Origin: Marinobacter nitratireducens
GTDB taxonomy: Bacteria > Pseudomonadota > Gammaproteobacteria > Pseudomonadales > Oleiphilaceae
Assembly (NCBI RefSeq): GCF_000708045.1
Contig: NZ_ANIE01000007.1
Coordinates: forward strand, 372,001 to 436,000
DNA: 64,000 nucleotides
Direction of reading: 5' to 3'
The notes beneath the pieces are model-generated. The model did not search any database and was not told where the DNA came from. It was given only the letters and a program-made list of their open reading frames with translations. A program made the translations under genes and the position numbers. Shown here one piece after another: positions 9,225 through 19,781 of the stretch (positions within the stretch are counted from its first letter, which is position 1; every line of letters starts with the position of its first letter).

Positions 9225-9255
9225 AAAAAAACCGGTCTGTCGGCGACAGACCGGT
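9225..9255. terminator. Bidirectional hairpin between engB and the tetR gene
   Basis: Perfect 11 bp stem ACCGGTCTGTC / GACAGACCGGT (9231-9255) with a three-base loop. An A-run at 9225-9230 becomes a T-run on the minus strand, so termination is strongest for transcripts arriving from the tetR side. From 9256 to 9380 I see nothing else. Confidence 0.75.
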
Positions 9256-9380
9256 GAAACGTCAGGGTTTGCGACGTGCTAAAACCTGAGAACTCACTCA
9301 GGAGACGCAAGAATGTCCGGATTCCCACGTCATTACCTTCGACAAAGACATTCGACGAAAGTTCCAAATCAGATCACTTT

Positions 9381-10079
9381 TTAACCAACCCTTTCTTTCC
9401 TCGCAACCACTTTCACTGGGGCCCCGCCAGCTGCGGGCAGTGAAGGCCGGTACCTTTCCCGCAATGCCACCACCCGATCCCGATACTCCGGTGTCAGGTA
9501 AGGCATCTGCATGGTCAGCACCTGATAGATGCCCTGCTTGAGCTCAGTGATGGTCAGACTTGCCGGCTCGTCCCCCGCATGAGCGGTTTTCAGGAAGGCC
9601 ATCCAGTTTGTCACCACCAGCCAGACATTCAGTGAGACGGCGGCACGCAGATCCTCAGACGTCAGCTCGATGATTCCCGCCTCCGTCAACTTCCAGAATA
9701 TCTCCTGTATGGATGACAGGCATCGGTTGGTGAACTCCCGATAATCCTTTCGCAGCCTCGGGTCGGTATCCAGCAGATATTCGAGATCCCGGTGAAAGAA
9801 GCGATAACTCCAGAGACCATCGAACACCGATTCAAGATAGAACGTCAGATCATCCAGAGTAAGCGCCCTGTCCTGGGGAATATCCAGATAGAAGTCCACC
9901 AGCTTTTCATACTCCAGAAAGATCTCGTAGATGATGTCCGACTTGTTCCGGAAGTGGTAATACAGGTTCCCGGGCGAAATCGCGAGGTGCGCCGCGATGT
10001 GATTGGTGGTGACGTTTCGTTCCCCACGCTCGTTGAACAGTTCCAGACTGGAAAGCAGGATCTTGTCTCTGGTTTTCAT
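9381..10079 (-). CDS. TetR family regulator divergent from the aldehyde dehydrogenase cluster
   Basis: A 232-residue repressor-type protein. The N-terminal helix-turn-helix is very typical (SLELFNERG then TTNHIAAHLAISPGNLYYHFRNKSD), followed by an all-helical ligand domain rich in aromatic residues, fitting a hydrophobic or long-chain ligand. I take the ATG at 10079 (MKTRDKIL...), the usual start of this subfamily; an upstream GTG at 10145 would add 22 residues with no better ribosome site. A 16 bp palindrome in the divergent promoter region is a likely operator. Confidence 0.88.
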   Translation of the reverse strand: MKTRDKILLSSLELFNERGERNVTTNHIAAHLAISPGNLYYHFRNKSDIIYEIFLEYEKLVDFYLDIPQDRALTLDDLTFYLESVFDGLWSYRFFHRDLEYLLDTDPRLRKDYREFTNRCLSSIQEIFWKLTEAGIIELTSEDLRAAVSLNVWLVVTNWMAFLKTAHAGDEPASLTITELKQGIYQVLTMQMPYLTPEYRDRVVALRERYRPSLPAAGGAPVKVVARKERVG

Positions 10080-10164
10080 AAACTCGTCGGCAATTGTTGT
10101 TGTCTGTCTCTTTTTATCCGGAGCCCCGATGGCCCGATCGGCCACGGGGCCCGGCTTGACTACC

Positions 10165-10180
10165 TAGAGTATATACTCTA
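10165..10180. promoter_or_regulatory. Perfect 16 bp palindrome, candidate TetR operator
   Basis: TAGAGTATATACTCTA is its own reverse complement. It sits between the divergent tetR (start 10079) and aldehyde dehydrogenase (start 10286), where an autoregulating TetR protein would be expected to bind. The link to this TetR is inference from position. Confidence 0.7.
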
Positions 10181-10285
10181 ATAATACCGGTGAATGCAAA
10201 CTGAACACAGATTAACCACCCAAGAACAACAGGCTGTTTGCCGCTTCACAGCCGCGTATCAGGCAGCCGCATTGCGGAGAAGATC

Positions 10286-11731
10286 ATGGGAGCCACCGTC
10301 GTTCAACTCACCGAAAGCAAAAAGCAGATCCAGCACACTCACCGGGTGTTCGAAAGCCAGAAAAGCGCCTTTCGAAGTAACCCCATGCCCTCGCTGACTG
10401 AGCGACTGGAAAACCTGAAACGTCTGAAGCGTGCGCTGCTGAGCAACCAGGACAGGATACTGGAAGCCATCGACCGGGACTTCAGCTGTCGCTCGAAGGA
10501 TGAATCGCTGATTGCCGAGGTGATGCCTTCCATTCAGGGCATCAACTACACCCTGAAGAACGTCAGTGACTGGATGAAGCCGTCCAAACGCCACGTTTCC
10601 GTGCTGTTCCAGCCAGCCAGCAACAAGGTTCACTATCAGCCCAAAGGCGTCGTCGGTGTCATTGTGCCCTGGAACTACCCGCTTTATCTGGCGGTCGGGC
10701 CACTGGTTGCCTCCCTGGCAGCGGGCAACCGCACCATGATCAAAATGTCCGAGTTCACACCCCATACCTCGGCATTGTTCAAGGAAATTATTGAAGCCGC
10801 GTTCTCCGAGGATCTGGTATCGGTGATTACCGGCGAGGCCGATGTCGCAGCGGACTTCTCGTCCCGGCCGTTTGATCACCTGCTGTTCACCGGGTCGACC
10901 TCCGTCGGCAAGCTGGTAATGCGGGCGGCGGCTGAGAACCTGACACCCGTTACGCTGGAACTGGGCGGCAAATCCCCCGCCATCGTGTCACCGGATGTTC
11001 CCATGGAGGACGCCGCACAGCGCATCGCGTTTGGCAAAGCCTTCAACGCTGGCCAGACCTGCGTTGCTCCGGATTATGTCCTGTGCCCGGCTGATCGGGT
11101 ACAGGCCTTCGTAGACGAGTTCCGAAGCCAGTTTGCCGAGATGTACCCGAGCCTCCGGGACAATGACGACTACACCGCGATCATCAATGAACGCCAGTAC
11201 GACCGTCTGCGTGGCTACATTGAAGATGCCCAGGCCAAAGGTGCCGAAATCATCGAAATCAATCCGGCGCGGGAAAACCTCCAGGACGGCACCCGCAAGA
11301 TTCCCCTGACGCTGATCCTCAATACCACTCCGGACATGCGAGTCATGCAGGACGAAATCTTCGGTCCGTTGATGCCAATTGTCAGCTACAACGGCCTCGA
11401 CGAAGCCATCCATTACATCAATGACCGCCCCCGGCCACTTGCCCTGTACTTCTTCGGCTACGACCGCGACGAGCAGCAGCACGTTGTCCACAACACACAT
11501 TCCGGCGGTATGTGCATCAACGATTCACTGATGCACGTCGCCCAGGACGATTTGCCATTTGGCGGTGTCGGAGACTCCGGCATGGGCCATTACCATGGCA
11601 AGGAAGGCTTCCTGACCTTCTCTCATCACCGCGCGATCTTTACCAAGCAGAAGTTCAACAGCGGCAAGTTTGTCTACGCCCCCCACGGCACCGCCGCTCA
11701 CAAAATGGTGTACAAACTGTTTATTCGCTAA
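10286..11731 (+). CDS. Coniferyl-aldehyde-dehydrogenase-like NAD(P)-dependent aldehyde dehydrogenase
   Basis: Oxidises aldehydes to acids. 481 residues, class 3-like length; catalytic Glu in LELGGKS, nucleophile Cys in GQTCVAPDYVL, oxyanion Asn in VPWNYPL, and the EIFGPLMPI motif. The GQTCVAPDY variant is that of CalB-type coniferyl or fatty aldehyde dehydrogenases. The ATG at 10286 follows GGAGAAGATC; an in-frame TTG at 10238 is not needed. First gene of a cluster with a TAT lipoprotein and a GMC oxidoreductase, suggesting it removes the aldehyde made by that alcohol dehydrogenase. An intercistronic hairpin (arms 11751-11758 and 11776-11783) follows. Confidence 0.93.
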   Translation: MGATVVQLTESKKQIQHTHRVFESQKSAFRSNPMPSLTERLENLKRLKRALLSNQDRILEAIDRDFSCRSKDESLIAEVMPSIQGINYTLKNVSDWMKPSKRHVSVLFQPASNKVHYQPKGVVGVIVPWNYPLYLAVGPLVASLAAGNRTMIKMSEFTPHTSALFKEIIEAAFSEDLVSVITGEADVAADFSSRPFDHLLFTGSTSVGKLVMRAAAENLTPVTLELGGKSPAIVSPDVPMEDAAQRIAFGKAFNAGQTCVAPDYVLCPADRVQAFVDEFRSQFAEMYPSLRDNDDYTAIINERQYDRLRGYIEDAQAKGAEIIEINPARENLQDGTRKIPLTLILNTTPDMRVMQDEIFGPLMPIVSYNGLDEAIHYINDRPRPLALYFFGYDRDEQQHVVHNTHSGGMCINDSLMHVAQDDLPFGGVGDSGMGHYHGKEGFLTFSHHRAIFTKQKFNSGKFVYAPHGTAAHKMVYKLFIR

Positions 11732-11839
11732 ACAGCCGGTACTGCGTGCAGGCAGGCCACGGATTTGGAACCGGAGGCCTGCCCGTATCGTCAACCCAGA
11801 AGCGTGACTGAAAACAAACCACAACAATAACGAGACCTA

Positions 11840-12481
11840 ATGATGACCAGTCTACCCGACGACACATTGCATCAATCTGATGCTCCTGGGATGGATCGCC
11901 GAAGCTTCCTGAAAACAGGAATCGGGGGCGCATTTTTTCTTGGCACGGTCAGTGTGAGCGCCGGACTCAGCGGCTGCGCGACCCAACCCGCGGGATCGCT
12001 CGGCGACAGCACAACTCGCCCGGCCTCCAGCTATCAATTCCGGTTTCTGACCCGCGACGATATTGCGCTGTTCGAAGCGCTGCTACCTGCCATCGCTGGC
12101 CCGAACCTGCCCGAGGATCCCCAGACCCGGCGCGCCGCAATCGCAGGCACCATCGAACGGATCGACAGCGGCATCCACAACTTCGGCCCCGCCAACCAGA
12201 AAGAGCTGCGCCGGCTGTTCGATCTGCTCAACTTCGGCCTGACCCGAGTCACCGTTGCCCGGGTCTGGTCCAGCTGGCCCAACGTCAGTACCGATGAAGC
12301 CCACGCCTTCCTTGAACGCTGGCGTACCAGCAGTATCGGTCTGTTCAACAATGGCTACATTGCTCTGACCAAGATCAGCAATGTGGCGTTCTATGGCTAC
12401 AGCGACAACTGGCATTTGTCAGGCTACCCGGGGCCGCCCCAGTATGCCGTCGATGCCCTGCCCCAGTTCAAGAACGCCTGA
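11840..12481 (+). CDS. TAT-exported lipoprotein, gluconate 2-dehydrogenase subunit 3-like
   Basis: 213 residues with a twin-arginine signal (DRRSFLKTG, Arg20-Arg21) and a lipobox LSGC placing the lipidated Cys at residue 46. The rest (FLTRDDIALFEALLPAIAGP...) resembles the small gamma-type subunit (Gluconate_2-dh3 family) that accompanies flavin GMC dehydrogenases and carries them through the TAT pathway. It precedes the GMC gene by 25 bp, the expected order. Family assignment is from pattern recognition only. Confidence 0.78.
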   Translation: MMTSLPDDTLHQSDAPGMDRRSFLKTGIGGAFFLGTVSVSAGLSGCATQPAGSLGDSTTRPASSYQFRFLTRDDIALFEALLPAIAGPNLPEDPQTRRAAIAGTIERIDSGIHNFGPANQKELRRLFDLLNFGLTRVTVARVWSSWPNVSTDEAHAFLERWRTSSIGLFNNGYIALTKISNVAFYGYSDNWHLSGYPGPPQYAVDALPQFKNA

Positions 12482-12506
12482 CCCCAGCTGATCAACGGAG
12501 TTACCC

Positions 12507-14099
12507 ATGCAGTTAAAAGACCGTATTGCCCAGGGCTATGAATCCGGCTGGAAAGTCACTGACGGAGCCACCCTGACTGAAAACCAGACCTTCGAAGCCG
12601 ACGTTGTGATTATCGGCACCGGTGCCGGCGGAGGCACCACCGCAGAAATCCTGGCCCAGAGCGGATTGTCCGTCATCCTGGTGGAAGAGGGCCGTCTGTA
12701 CTACCAGAAAGACTTCAAGATGGACGAGCTGACCGCCTACGCCAGCCTGTACCAGGAAGGCATGAGCCGGGTCACGAAGGACGGCGCCATCGCCATCCTT
12801 CAGGGCCGCTGCGTCGGCGGCTCCACCACCGTCAACTGGACCAGTAGCTTCCGCACCCCGGACGAGACTCTGAACCACTGGGCCAACCGATTCGGCCTCG
12901 ACAGCCTCAGGCCCGACGCTATGACCCCCTGGTTTGATGGTCGTGAACAACGCCTGAACATCGAACCCTGGGCCGTCGACCCCAACCCTAACAACGACGT
13001 GCTGCGCCAGGGCTGTGAAAAACTCGGCTATAGCTGGAAAGTGATTCCCCGCAACGTCAAAGGCTGCTGGAACCTGGGTTACTGTGGTGTCGGCTGCCCC
13101 ACCAATGCCAAACAAGGCTCCCTGGTAACCACGGTACCGGGCGCGCTGGAAAACGATGCCCACCTGATCTACGGCCTGCGGGCCGAAAAGCTCGTCGCCA
13201 ACCAGGACCGGATAGAACACCTCCAGGCCACCGCCATGTCCGCCGACGGCGTCACCCCCTCTGGCATCACCGTCACCCTGAAAGCCCGTCACTTTGTCTC
13301 CGCGGCCAGTGCGATCGGAAGCCCCGGCCTGCTGCTCCGCTCCGAGCTGCCCGATCCCTATGATCGCGTAGGCAAACGCTCCTTCATCCATCCGGTCAAC
13401 GTTACAGTGGCGGAAATGCCGGATAAAATAGATCCCTTCTACGGTGCCCCACAGTCCATCTACTCCGACCACTTCAACTTCAGTGGCGGCGTCGACGGCC
13501 CCGCCGGCTACAAGCTGGAAGTACCGCCCATGCACCCCGCCATGGCAGCCGGTGTCATACCGAACCACGGCCAGGCCCAGGCCACCAACATGGCCGGCCT
13601 GCCCTGGACCAACGCCGTGCTGGCACTGATCCGCGACGGCTTCCACCCGGACAGCCCTGGCGGCACCATCGGCCTCCGGGACGACGGCAGCCCCTACCTG
13701 GACTACCCGGTAACCGACTACCTCTGGGACGGCTTACGCCGGGCCTTCCATACCATGGCTGAAGTCCAGTTCGCCGCCGGCGCCAAGCGGGTACGCCTGA
13801 TGCACCTGGATTCGGACTGGTACACCAACCTGGCCGACTGCAAGGCCGCCATCGACGACGTCCCCATGGAACTTCATCGAGTCCGCCTGTTCACCGCACA
13901 CCAAATGGGCGGCTGCGGCATGGGCGCCAATCCGGAAGAATCGGTGGTCAACGCCTTCGGTGAACATCACCACATCAGCAACCTGAGCGTCCACGATGCC
14001 TCCATCTTCCCCACCAGCATCGGCGCAAACCCCCAACTGTCCGTGTACGCCCTGGCGGCAAGAAACAGCTCAAGGCTGGCCAATAAACTGAAGGAATAA
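12507..14099 (+). CDS. GMC family FAD-dependent oxidoreductase (alcohol dehydrogenase-like)
   Basis: 530 residues. FAD-binding GTGAGGG at about 37-43 followed by the VEEG acidic end of the second strand; C-terminal HQMGGCGMG and NPQLSVYALAARNSSRLA match the GMC_oxred_C domain with its catalytic His and Asn. It lacks its own export signal; its partner, the preceding TAT lipoprotein, probably carries it across the inner membrane. No cytochrome c subunit follows, unlike classical three-subunit gluconate or sorbitol dehydrogenases, so the electron acceptor is unknown. Downstream lies the first copy of a hairpin repeat. Confidence 0.92.
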   Translation: MQLKDRIAQGYESGWKVTDGATLTENQTFEADVVIIGTGAGGGTTAEILAQSGLSVILVEEGRLYYQKDFKMDELTAYASLYQEGMSRVTKDGAIAILQGRCVGGSTTVNWTSSFRTPDETLNHWANRFGLDSLRPDAMTPWFDGREQRLNIEPWAVDPNPNNDVLRQGCEKLGYSWKVIPRNVKGCWNLGYCGVGCPTNAKQGSLVTTVPGALENDAHLIYGLRAEKLVANQDRIEHLQATAMSADGVTPSGITVTLKARHFVSAASAIGSPGLLLRSELPDPYDRVGKRSFIHPVNVTVAEMPDKIDPFYGAPQSIYSDHFNFSGGVDGPAGYKLEVPPMHPAMAAGVIPNHGQAQATNMAGLPWTNAVLALIRDGFHPDSPGGTIGLRDDGSPYLDYPVTDYLWDGLRRAFHTMAEVQFAAGAKRVRLMHLDSDWYTNLADCKAAIDDVPMELHRVRLFTAHQMGGCGMGANPEESVVNAFGEHHHISNLSVHDASIFPTSIGANPQLSVYALAARNSSRLANKLKE

Positions 14100-14138
14100 C
14101 CTACCCCGCTGCCGGCAGTCTGGCACAGCTGTCTGATC

Positions 14139-14249
14139 GGCCACTCTGGCGGGTGCGTCTGGAAATGTGCGAAGCCAAGGATGGCGAAGCCCAAGCGCCC
14201 CAGGGACGGGCCGAAGGAGCGTTTTCCAGACGCGCCCGCCAGAGTGGCC
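14139..14249. repeat. Intergenic hairpin repeat, copy 1
   Basis: A 27-base left arm (14139-14165) is complementary to 14222-14249 with a single G-T mismatch, enclosing a 56-base core (14166-14221, TGTGCGAAGCCAAGGATGG... GAAGGAGCG). The core matches copy 2 at 23878-23933 with five differences; the arms mostly do not. It lies 39 bp after the GMC stop codon. Could act as a terminator-like structure, a mobile palindromic element or a structured RNA. Confidence 0.9.
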
Positions 14250-14308
14250 AGCCACCGGAACTTAGCTGACCTCGCCCATCTACAGAACCCCACCAATTAT
14301 TGCTATGA

Positions 14309-15080
<772 letters not shown>

Positions 15081-15106
15081 AAAGCCCCGAACGGGGCTTT
15101 TTTTAT
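15081..15106 (+). terminator. Rho-independent terminator after coaD-ferredoxin
   Basis: AAAAGCCCC-gaac-GGGGCTTTTTTT directly after the ferredoxin stop codon: a perfect GC stem with a T-run. The A-run on the left could also serve the convergent DUF945 gene. Confidence 0.88.
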
Positions 15107-15121
15107 AGCTGGGATTTCGAG

Positions 15122-16411
15122 TCAGAGCAACGGCGGCAGTGGTATTTCCTGGCCATTCACATTGACCATCAGATCCTTCATGGTCGCATTGACCACCAGC
15201 CGGTCCCCGTCCTGAACCAGCCACCCCTGCTTGATCATTGGCGCCACCTGCATCCGGATCTCCGGGTACTCTTCCGCCAGCGCCAGAGGCATGCTCACAT
15301 CCAGCTCACCCGTCAGCCGGTGCATCACCATCAGCATCGCAGCCTTTTCCTGCGCAGACAGCTCCGGGTGGCGAATCGTCAGATGGCCGCGAATGTCCCC
15401 CTCCGGCGTTGCCATCGTCAACGTTGGCACGCTAAGAGAGAAACCCGCTGCCGATAAATCACGCAACGCCTTATTGAGCACCTGCATTGCCATCATTTGC
15501 TGCTCGATACGAGCCTGCGGGGGCGTGGCCGGATCAAGGGAAGCCGTCTGCATACTGCTCAGGGCCTCGCTGAAGGCATTCCAACTGGCCGTCTCGAAGT
15601 TTTCCAGGGACACCACAAATTGATGCGGGCCGTAGGACGCCGACTCGGTGCCAGCCTTGCGGACGCTCAGGTCCAGCGTGGAATCGATCCGCTCGCCATC
15701 ATCCGTTGCAGTGGTGGATGCCAGTACGGCGATACCCTGAACCTTCACGGTTTCATCGTCGCGAGGCGTAACCGACACGGTATCCACAGAAAAGTCGGCA
15801 TCGCCGGTCCAGACGTCCCCGATCAGGTGTGCCATCGTCTGCTCAAGACGGACACCAGACACCTCAATCTCCGCTTGCGGCCCCGTCAATCGCACAGACG
15901 GCCAGTCCATCGAGGCATCCACCGAAGCACCCGCATCCGTCACCCCAAGCTCCAGCCTTCCGGCGGATGACTGAAGGACTTCCCCGGTGTTCGGGTCTGT
16001 CAATCTGGTGTCAGGGACATCAAGGTTCATCACCGCACTGCCCCATAGTCGGGTTTCTACCGTCAGGCTCGGCTGGGAGCCTGAAAACCAGTCAGCACCC
16101 TCTGGTTGCCAGCCATCGGCCGGAGCCAGGTCCAGCAGGCTTCCAGTCACACCGTGGGTGATATTGCCGCGATACCCGAATGACCGGGACTCGCCCGTCT
16201 CCGGGTTCAACAAGGTAATCTCGCCGTGAACCTGAGAGTTGAGATACCCTCGACGATAGTCCTCCGTGTTCAACTGGAACAGCGGCTGGCTCCGATTCAC
16301 CTCCTGAGTCGCCAGCTGCCACTGCTTTTCTGTCACCTGCCCCACGATCCAGGGCATCCCCCCTCCGGCGACCAGGGCAACTGCGCCAGCAATCATCCAT
16401 TTTTTCTGCAA
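15122..16411 (-). CDS. DUF945 (YdgA-like) envelope protein
   Basis: 429 residues with an uncleaved N-terminal membrane segment (about 7-25) followed by a large beta-rich domain with the family pattern (QLNTEDYRRGYLNSQV, the central hydrophobic repeats, and the C-terminal KQGWLVQDGDRLVVNATMKD). Members lie in the cell envelope; their function is not established. It follows ppk by 14 bp and is probably cotranscribed with it. Confidence 0.85.
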   Translation of the reverse strand: MQKKWMIAGAVALVAGGGMPWIVGQVTEKQWQLATQEVNRSQPLFQLNTEDYRRGYLNSQVHGEITLLNPETGESRSFGYRGNITHGVTGSLLDLAPADGWQPEGADWFSGSQPSLTVETRLWGSAVMNLDVPDTRLTDPNTGEVLQSSAGRLELGVTDAGASVDASMDWPSVRLTGPQAEIEVSGVRLEQTMAHLIGDVWTGDADFSVDTVSVTPRDDETVKVQGIAVLASTTATDDGERIDSTLDLSVRKAGTESASYGPHQFVVSLENFETASWNAFSEALSSMQTASLDPATPPQARIEQQMMAMQVLNKALRDLSAAGFSLSVPTLTMATPEGDIRGHLTIRHPELSAQEKAAMLMVMHRLTGELDVSMPLALAEEYPEIRMQVAPMIKQGWLVQDGDRLVVNATMKDLMVNVNGQEIPLPPLL

Positions 16412-16425
16412 AAACGTTCTCCGTC

Positions 16426-18564
16426 TCAGGGTTTACCGGTCAAACGATCCAACAGAACCAGCTGTGAGGCAAATCGCTCCTCACCTTCCACCGGCTGGCT
16501 CTGAACATAACTGCCGTCGGATTGCAGCAACCAGGACTGGCAATTATCGGCCAGATACGTATCCAGATCCTCTCGCACCCTGGCGGCCAGGGAAGCGTCA
16601 TCCAGAGGGAATGCCGTCTCCACACGGTTCATCAAATTACGCTCCATCCCATCGGCACTGGAGCAGTACACATCCGGGCGACCATTATTGCCAAAATAGT
16701 ACACCCGGGTGTGCTCCAGGAAACGGCCAATGATGGAACGGACCTGAATATTCTCGGAAAGCCCCGGCACGCCTGGCCGCAGACAACAGATACCACGAAT
16801 AATCAGATCGATCTTCACCCCGGCCTGAGAAGCACGGTAGAGCGTTTTGATCAGTCGGGGCTCCGTCAGGGCATTGAACTTGAAAATAATCCGGCCGTTC
16901 TCGCCAAGTTCAGCCTCACGCTCGATCAGACTGAGTATCCGTTTGTGCATGGTGAAGGGGGCGTGGAACAACTTCTTGATCTTCAGGGCCTTGCCCATGC
17001 CCGTCAGCTGCTGGAACAGTTTGTTGACGTCGTCTCCGATGGACTCGTCACAGGTCATGAAGCTGTAGTCTGTGTACAGACGCGCATTGCCAGCATGGTA
17101 GTTACCGGTGCCCAGGTGCACGTAACGTCGCAACCGCCCCTCTTCCCGGCGAACGATCAGAATCATTTTGGCGTGTGTTTTATAACCAACCACGCCGTAC
17201 ACCACGATGACCCCCGCCTCCTGAAGCCGGCTGGCCAGCTCCAGGTTCTCAGCTTCACTGAAACGGGCCCGCAGTTCGATGACAGCGGTCACTTCCTTGC
17301 CCCGTCGGGCAGCATCAGCGAGGGCTTCAACAATCTCTGAATCCACCCCGGTGCGATACAGTGTCTGCCTGATCGCGAGAACCTGGGGGTCCTTGGCCGC
17401 CTGCCTCAGCAGATCGACCACCGGACTGAAGTTCTCATAAGGGTGCAGCAGCAGGATCGGCTGCTTTCGGATGGCATCAAACATCGAATCCTTACTGCGG
17501 ATCTGCTTGGGGATCGATGGCGAAAACCCGGAATAGGTCAGGTCGGGCCGATCCACCAGTCCACTGACCGCCATGAGGCGTGTCAGGTTTACCGGACCAT
17601 GCACCTGGTAGAGATCCCGCTCGGTCAGACCGAATTCGGTTAACAGGAACTGAACCAGCTCCTCCGGGCAGTTGTCAGCCACCTCCAGACGCACGCCATC
17701 CCCGAAACGACGACTGAGCAGCTCACCTCGCAAAGCCGAAGCCAGGTCTTCAAGATCGTCTTCAAGCTCAAGGTCCGCGTTACGGGTCAGACGGAACTGG
17801 TAGCAGCCTTTCACTTCCATGCCCGGAAACAGCTCATCGGCATGGGCGTGAATCATCGACGAAAGGAACACCAGATTCTCCCCACCGTCACAGACCTCAT
17901 CCGGTAACCGCACGAGGCGAGGCAGGGAACGAGGTGCCGGAACAATGGCCATTCCGGTTTCACGCCCGAACGCATCCTTGCCATCCAGTTCAACAATGAA
18001 GTTCAGGCTCTTGTTCACCAGTCGCGGGAACGGGTGAGACGGATCCAGCCCGATGGGACTGACCACCGGCAGGATCTCATCCTCGAAATAGTTACGCACC
18101 CACTCTGCCTGCTGCGGCGTCCACTCACGACGACGGACAAAGTGAATGTTTTCACGCTCCATTTCCGGAATCAGTACGTTGTTCAGGATGTCGTACTGTT
18201 CATGGATGTAGTCGTGCGCGACCCGACTGATCTCCGCCAGGACCTCATCGGGCATCATGCCATCGACACCCACAGCCTCGCGGCCGTACTTCATCTGCTG
18301 GCGCAGACCCGCCACCCGGATTTCGAAGAACTCATCCATGTTGCTGCTGAAGATACAGCAGAAAATCAGACGGTTAATCAGCGGATGCGTGGAATCCAGC
18401 GCCTGCTTCAACACCCGGTAATTGAACTGAAGCTGACTCAGCTCACGGTTGAAGTAGTTCTCGCTGGCGTCCAGATTGATCTCTTCCCCTGCCGGCAGAT
18501 CCATCGGGGCCGGGACAGTCGGACTATCCTCTGCAGTCAGGTTTTTCGCTGTTTCCGTCGTCAT
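16426..18564 (-). CDS. ppk: Polyphosphate kinase 1
   Basis: Makes polyphosphate from ATP reversibly. 712 residues, normal for PPK1. N-terminal YFNRELSQLQFN, then IFSSNMDEFFEIRVAGL; the autophosphorylated histidine lies in the YKTHAKMILIVRRE motif and the second catalytic His in GTGNYHAGNARLYTD. Part of hemB-ppk-DUF945, with 49 bp from hemB, an arrangement known from Pseudomonas. With Pit, PhoBR and PhoD elsewhere in the window it completes a phosphate-handling set. Confidence 0.97.
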   Translation of the reverse strand: MTTETAKNLTAEDSPTVPAPMDLPAGEEINLDASENYFNRELSQLQFNYRVLKQALDSTHPLINRLIFCCIFSSNMDEFFEIRVAGLRQQMKYGREAVGVDGMMPDEVLAEISRVAHDYIHEQYDILNNVLIPEMERENIHFVRRREWTPQQAEWVRNYFEDEILPVVSPIGLDPSHPFPRLVNKSLNFIVELDGKDAFGRETGMAIVPAPRSLPRLVRLPDEVCDGGENLVFLSSMIHAHADELFPGMEVKGCYQFRLTRNADLELEDDLEDLASALRGELLSRRFGDGVRLEVADNCPEELVQFLLTEFGLTERDLYQVHGPVNLTRLMAVSGLVDRPDLTYSGFSPSIPKQIRSKDSMFDAIRKQPILLLHPYENFSPVVDLLRQAAKDPQVLAIRQTLYRTGVDSEIVEALADAARRGKEVTAVIELRARFSEAENLELASRLQEAGVIVVYGVVGYKTHAKMILIVRREEGRLRRYVHLGTGNYHAGNARLYTDYSFMTCDESIGDDVNKLFQQLTGMGKALKIKKLFHAPFTMHKRILSLIEREAELGENGRIIFKFNALTEPRLIKTLYRASQAGVKIDLIIRGICCLRPGVPGLSENIQVRSIIGRFLEHTRVYYFGNNGRPDVYCSSADGMERNLMNRVETAFPLDDASLAARVREDLDTYLADNCQSWLLQSDGSYVQSQPVEGEERFASQLVLLDRLTGKP

Positions 18565-18613
18565 GATTCCTTGATCCAGTCAGGCGGGTGTAGGGTTGCC
18601 ACCCGTGGAGTTG

Positions 18614-19756
<1,143 letters not shown>

Positions 19757-19781
19757 TTACGAATGATTTGTGACAATCAGG

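Noticed and set aside
12513-13646. 377-codon frame antisense to the GMC oxidoreductase
   Set aside because: Gly/Val-rich mirror of a high-GC gene with no motif or ribosome site.
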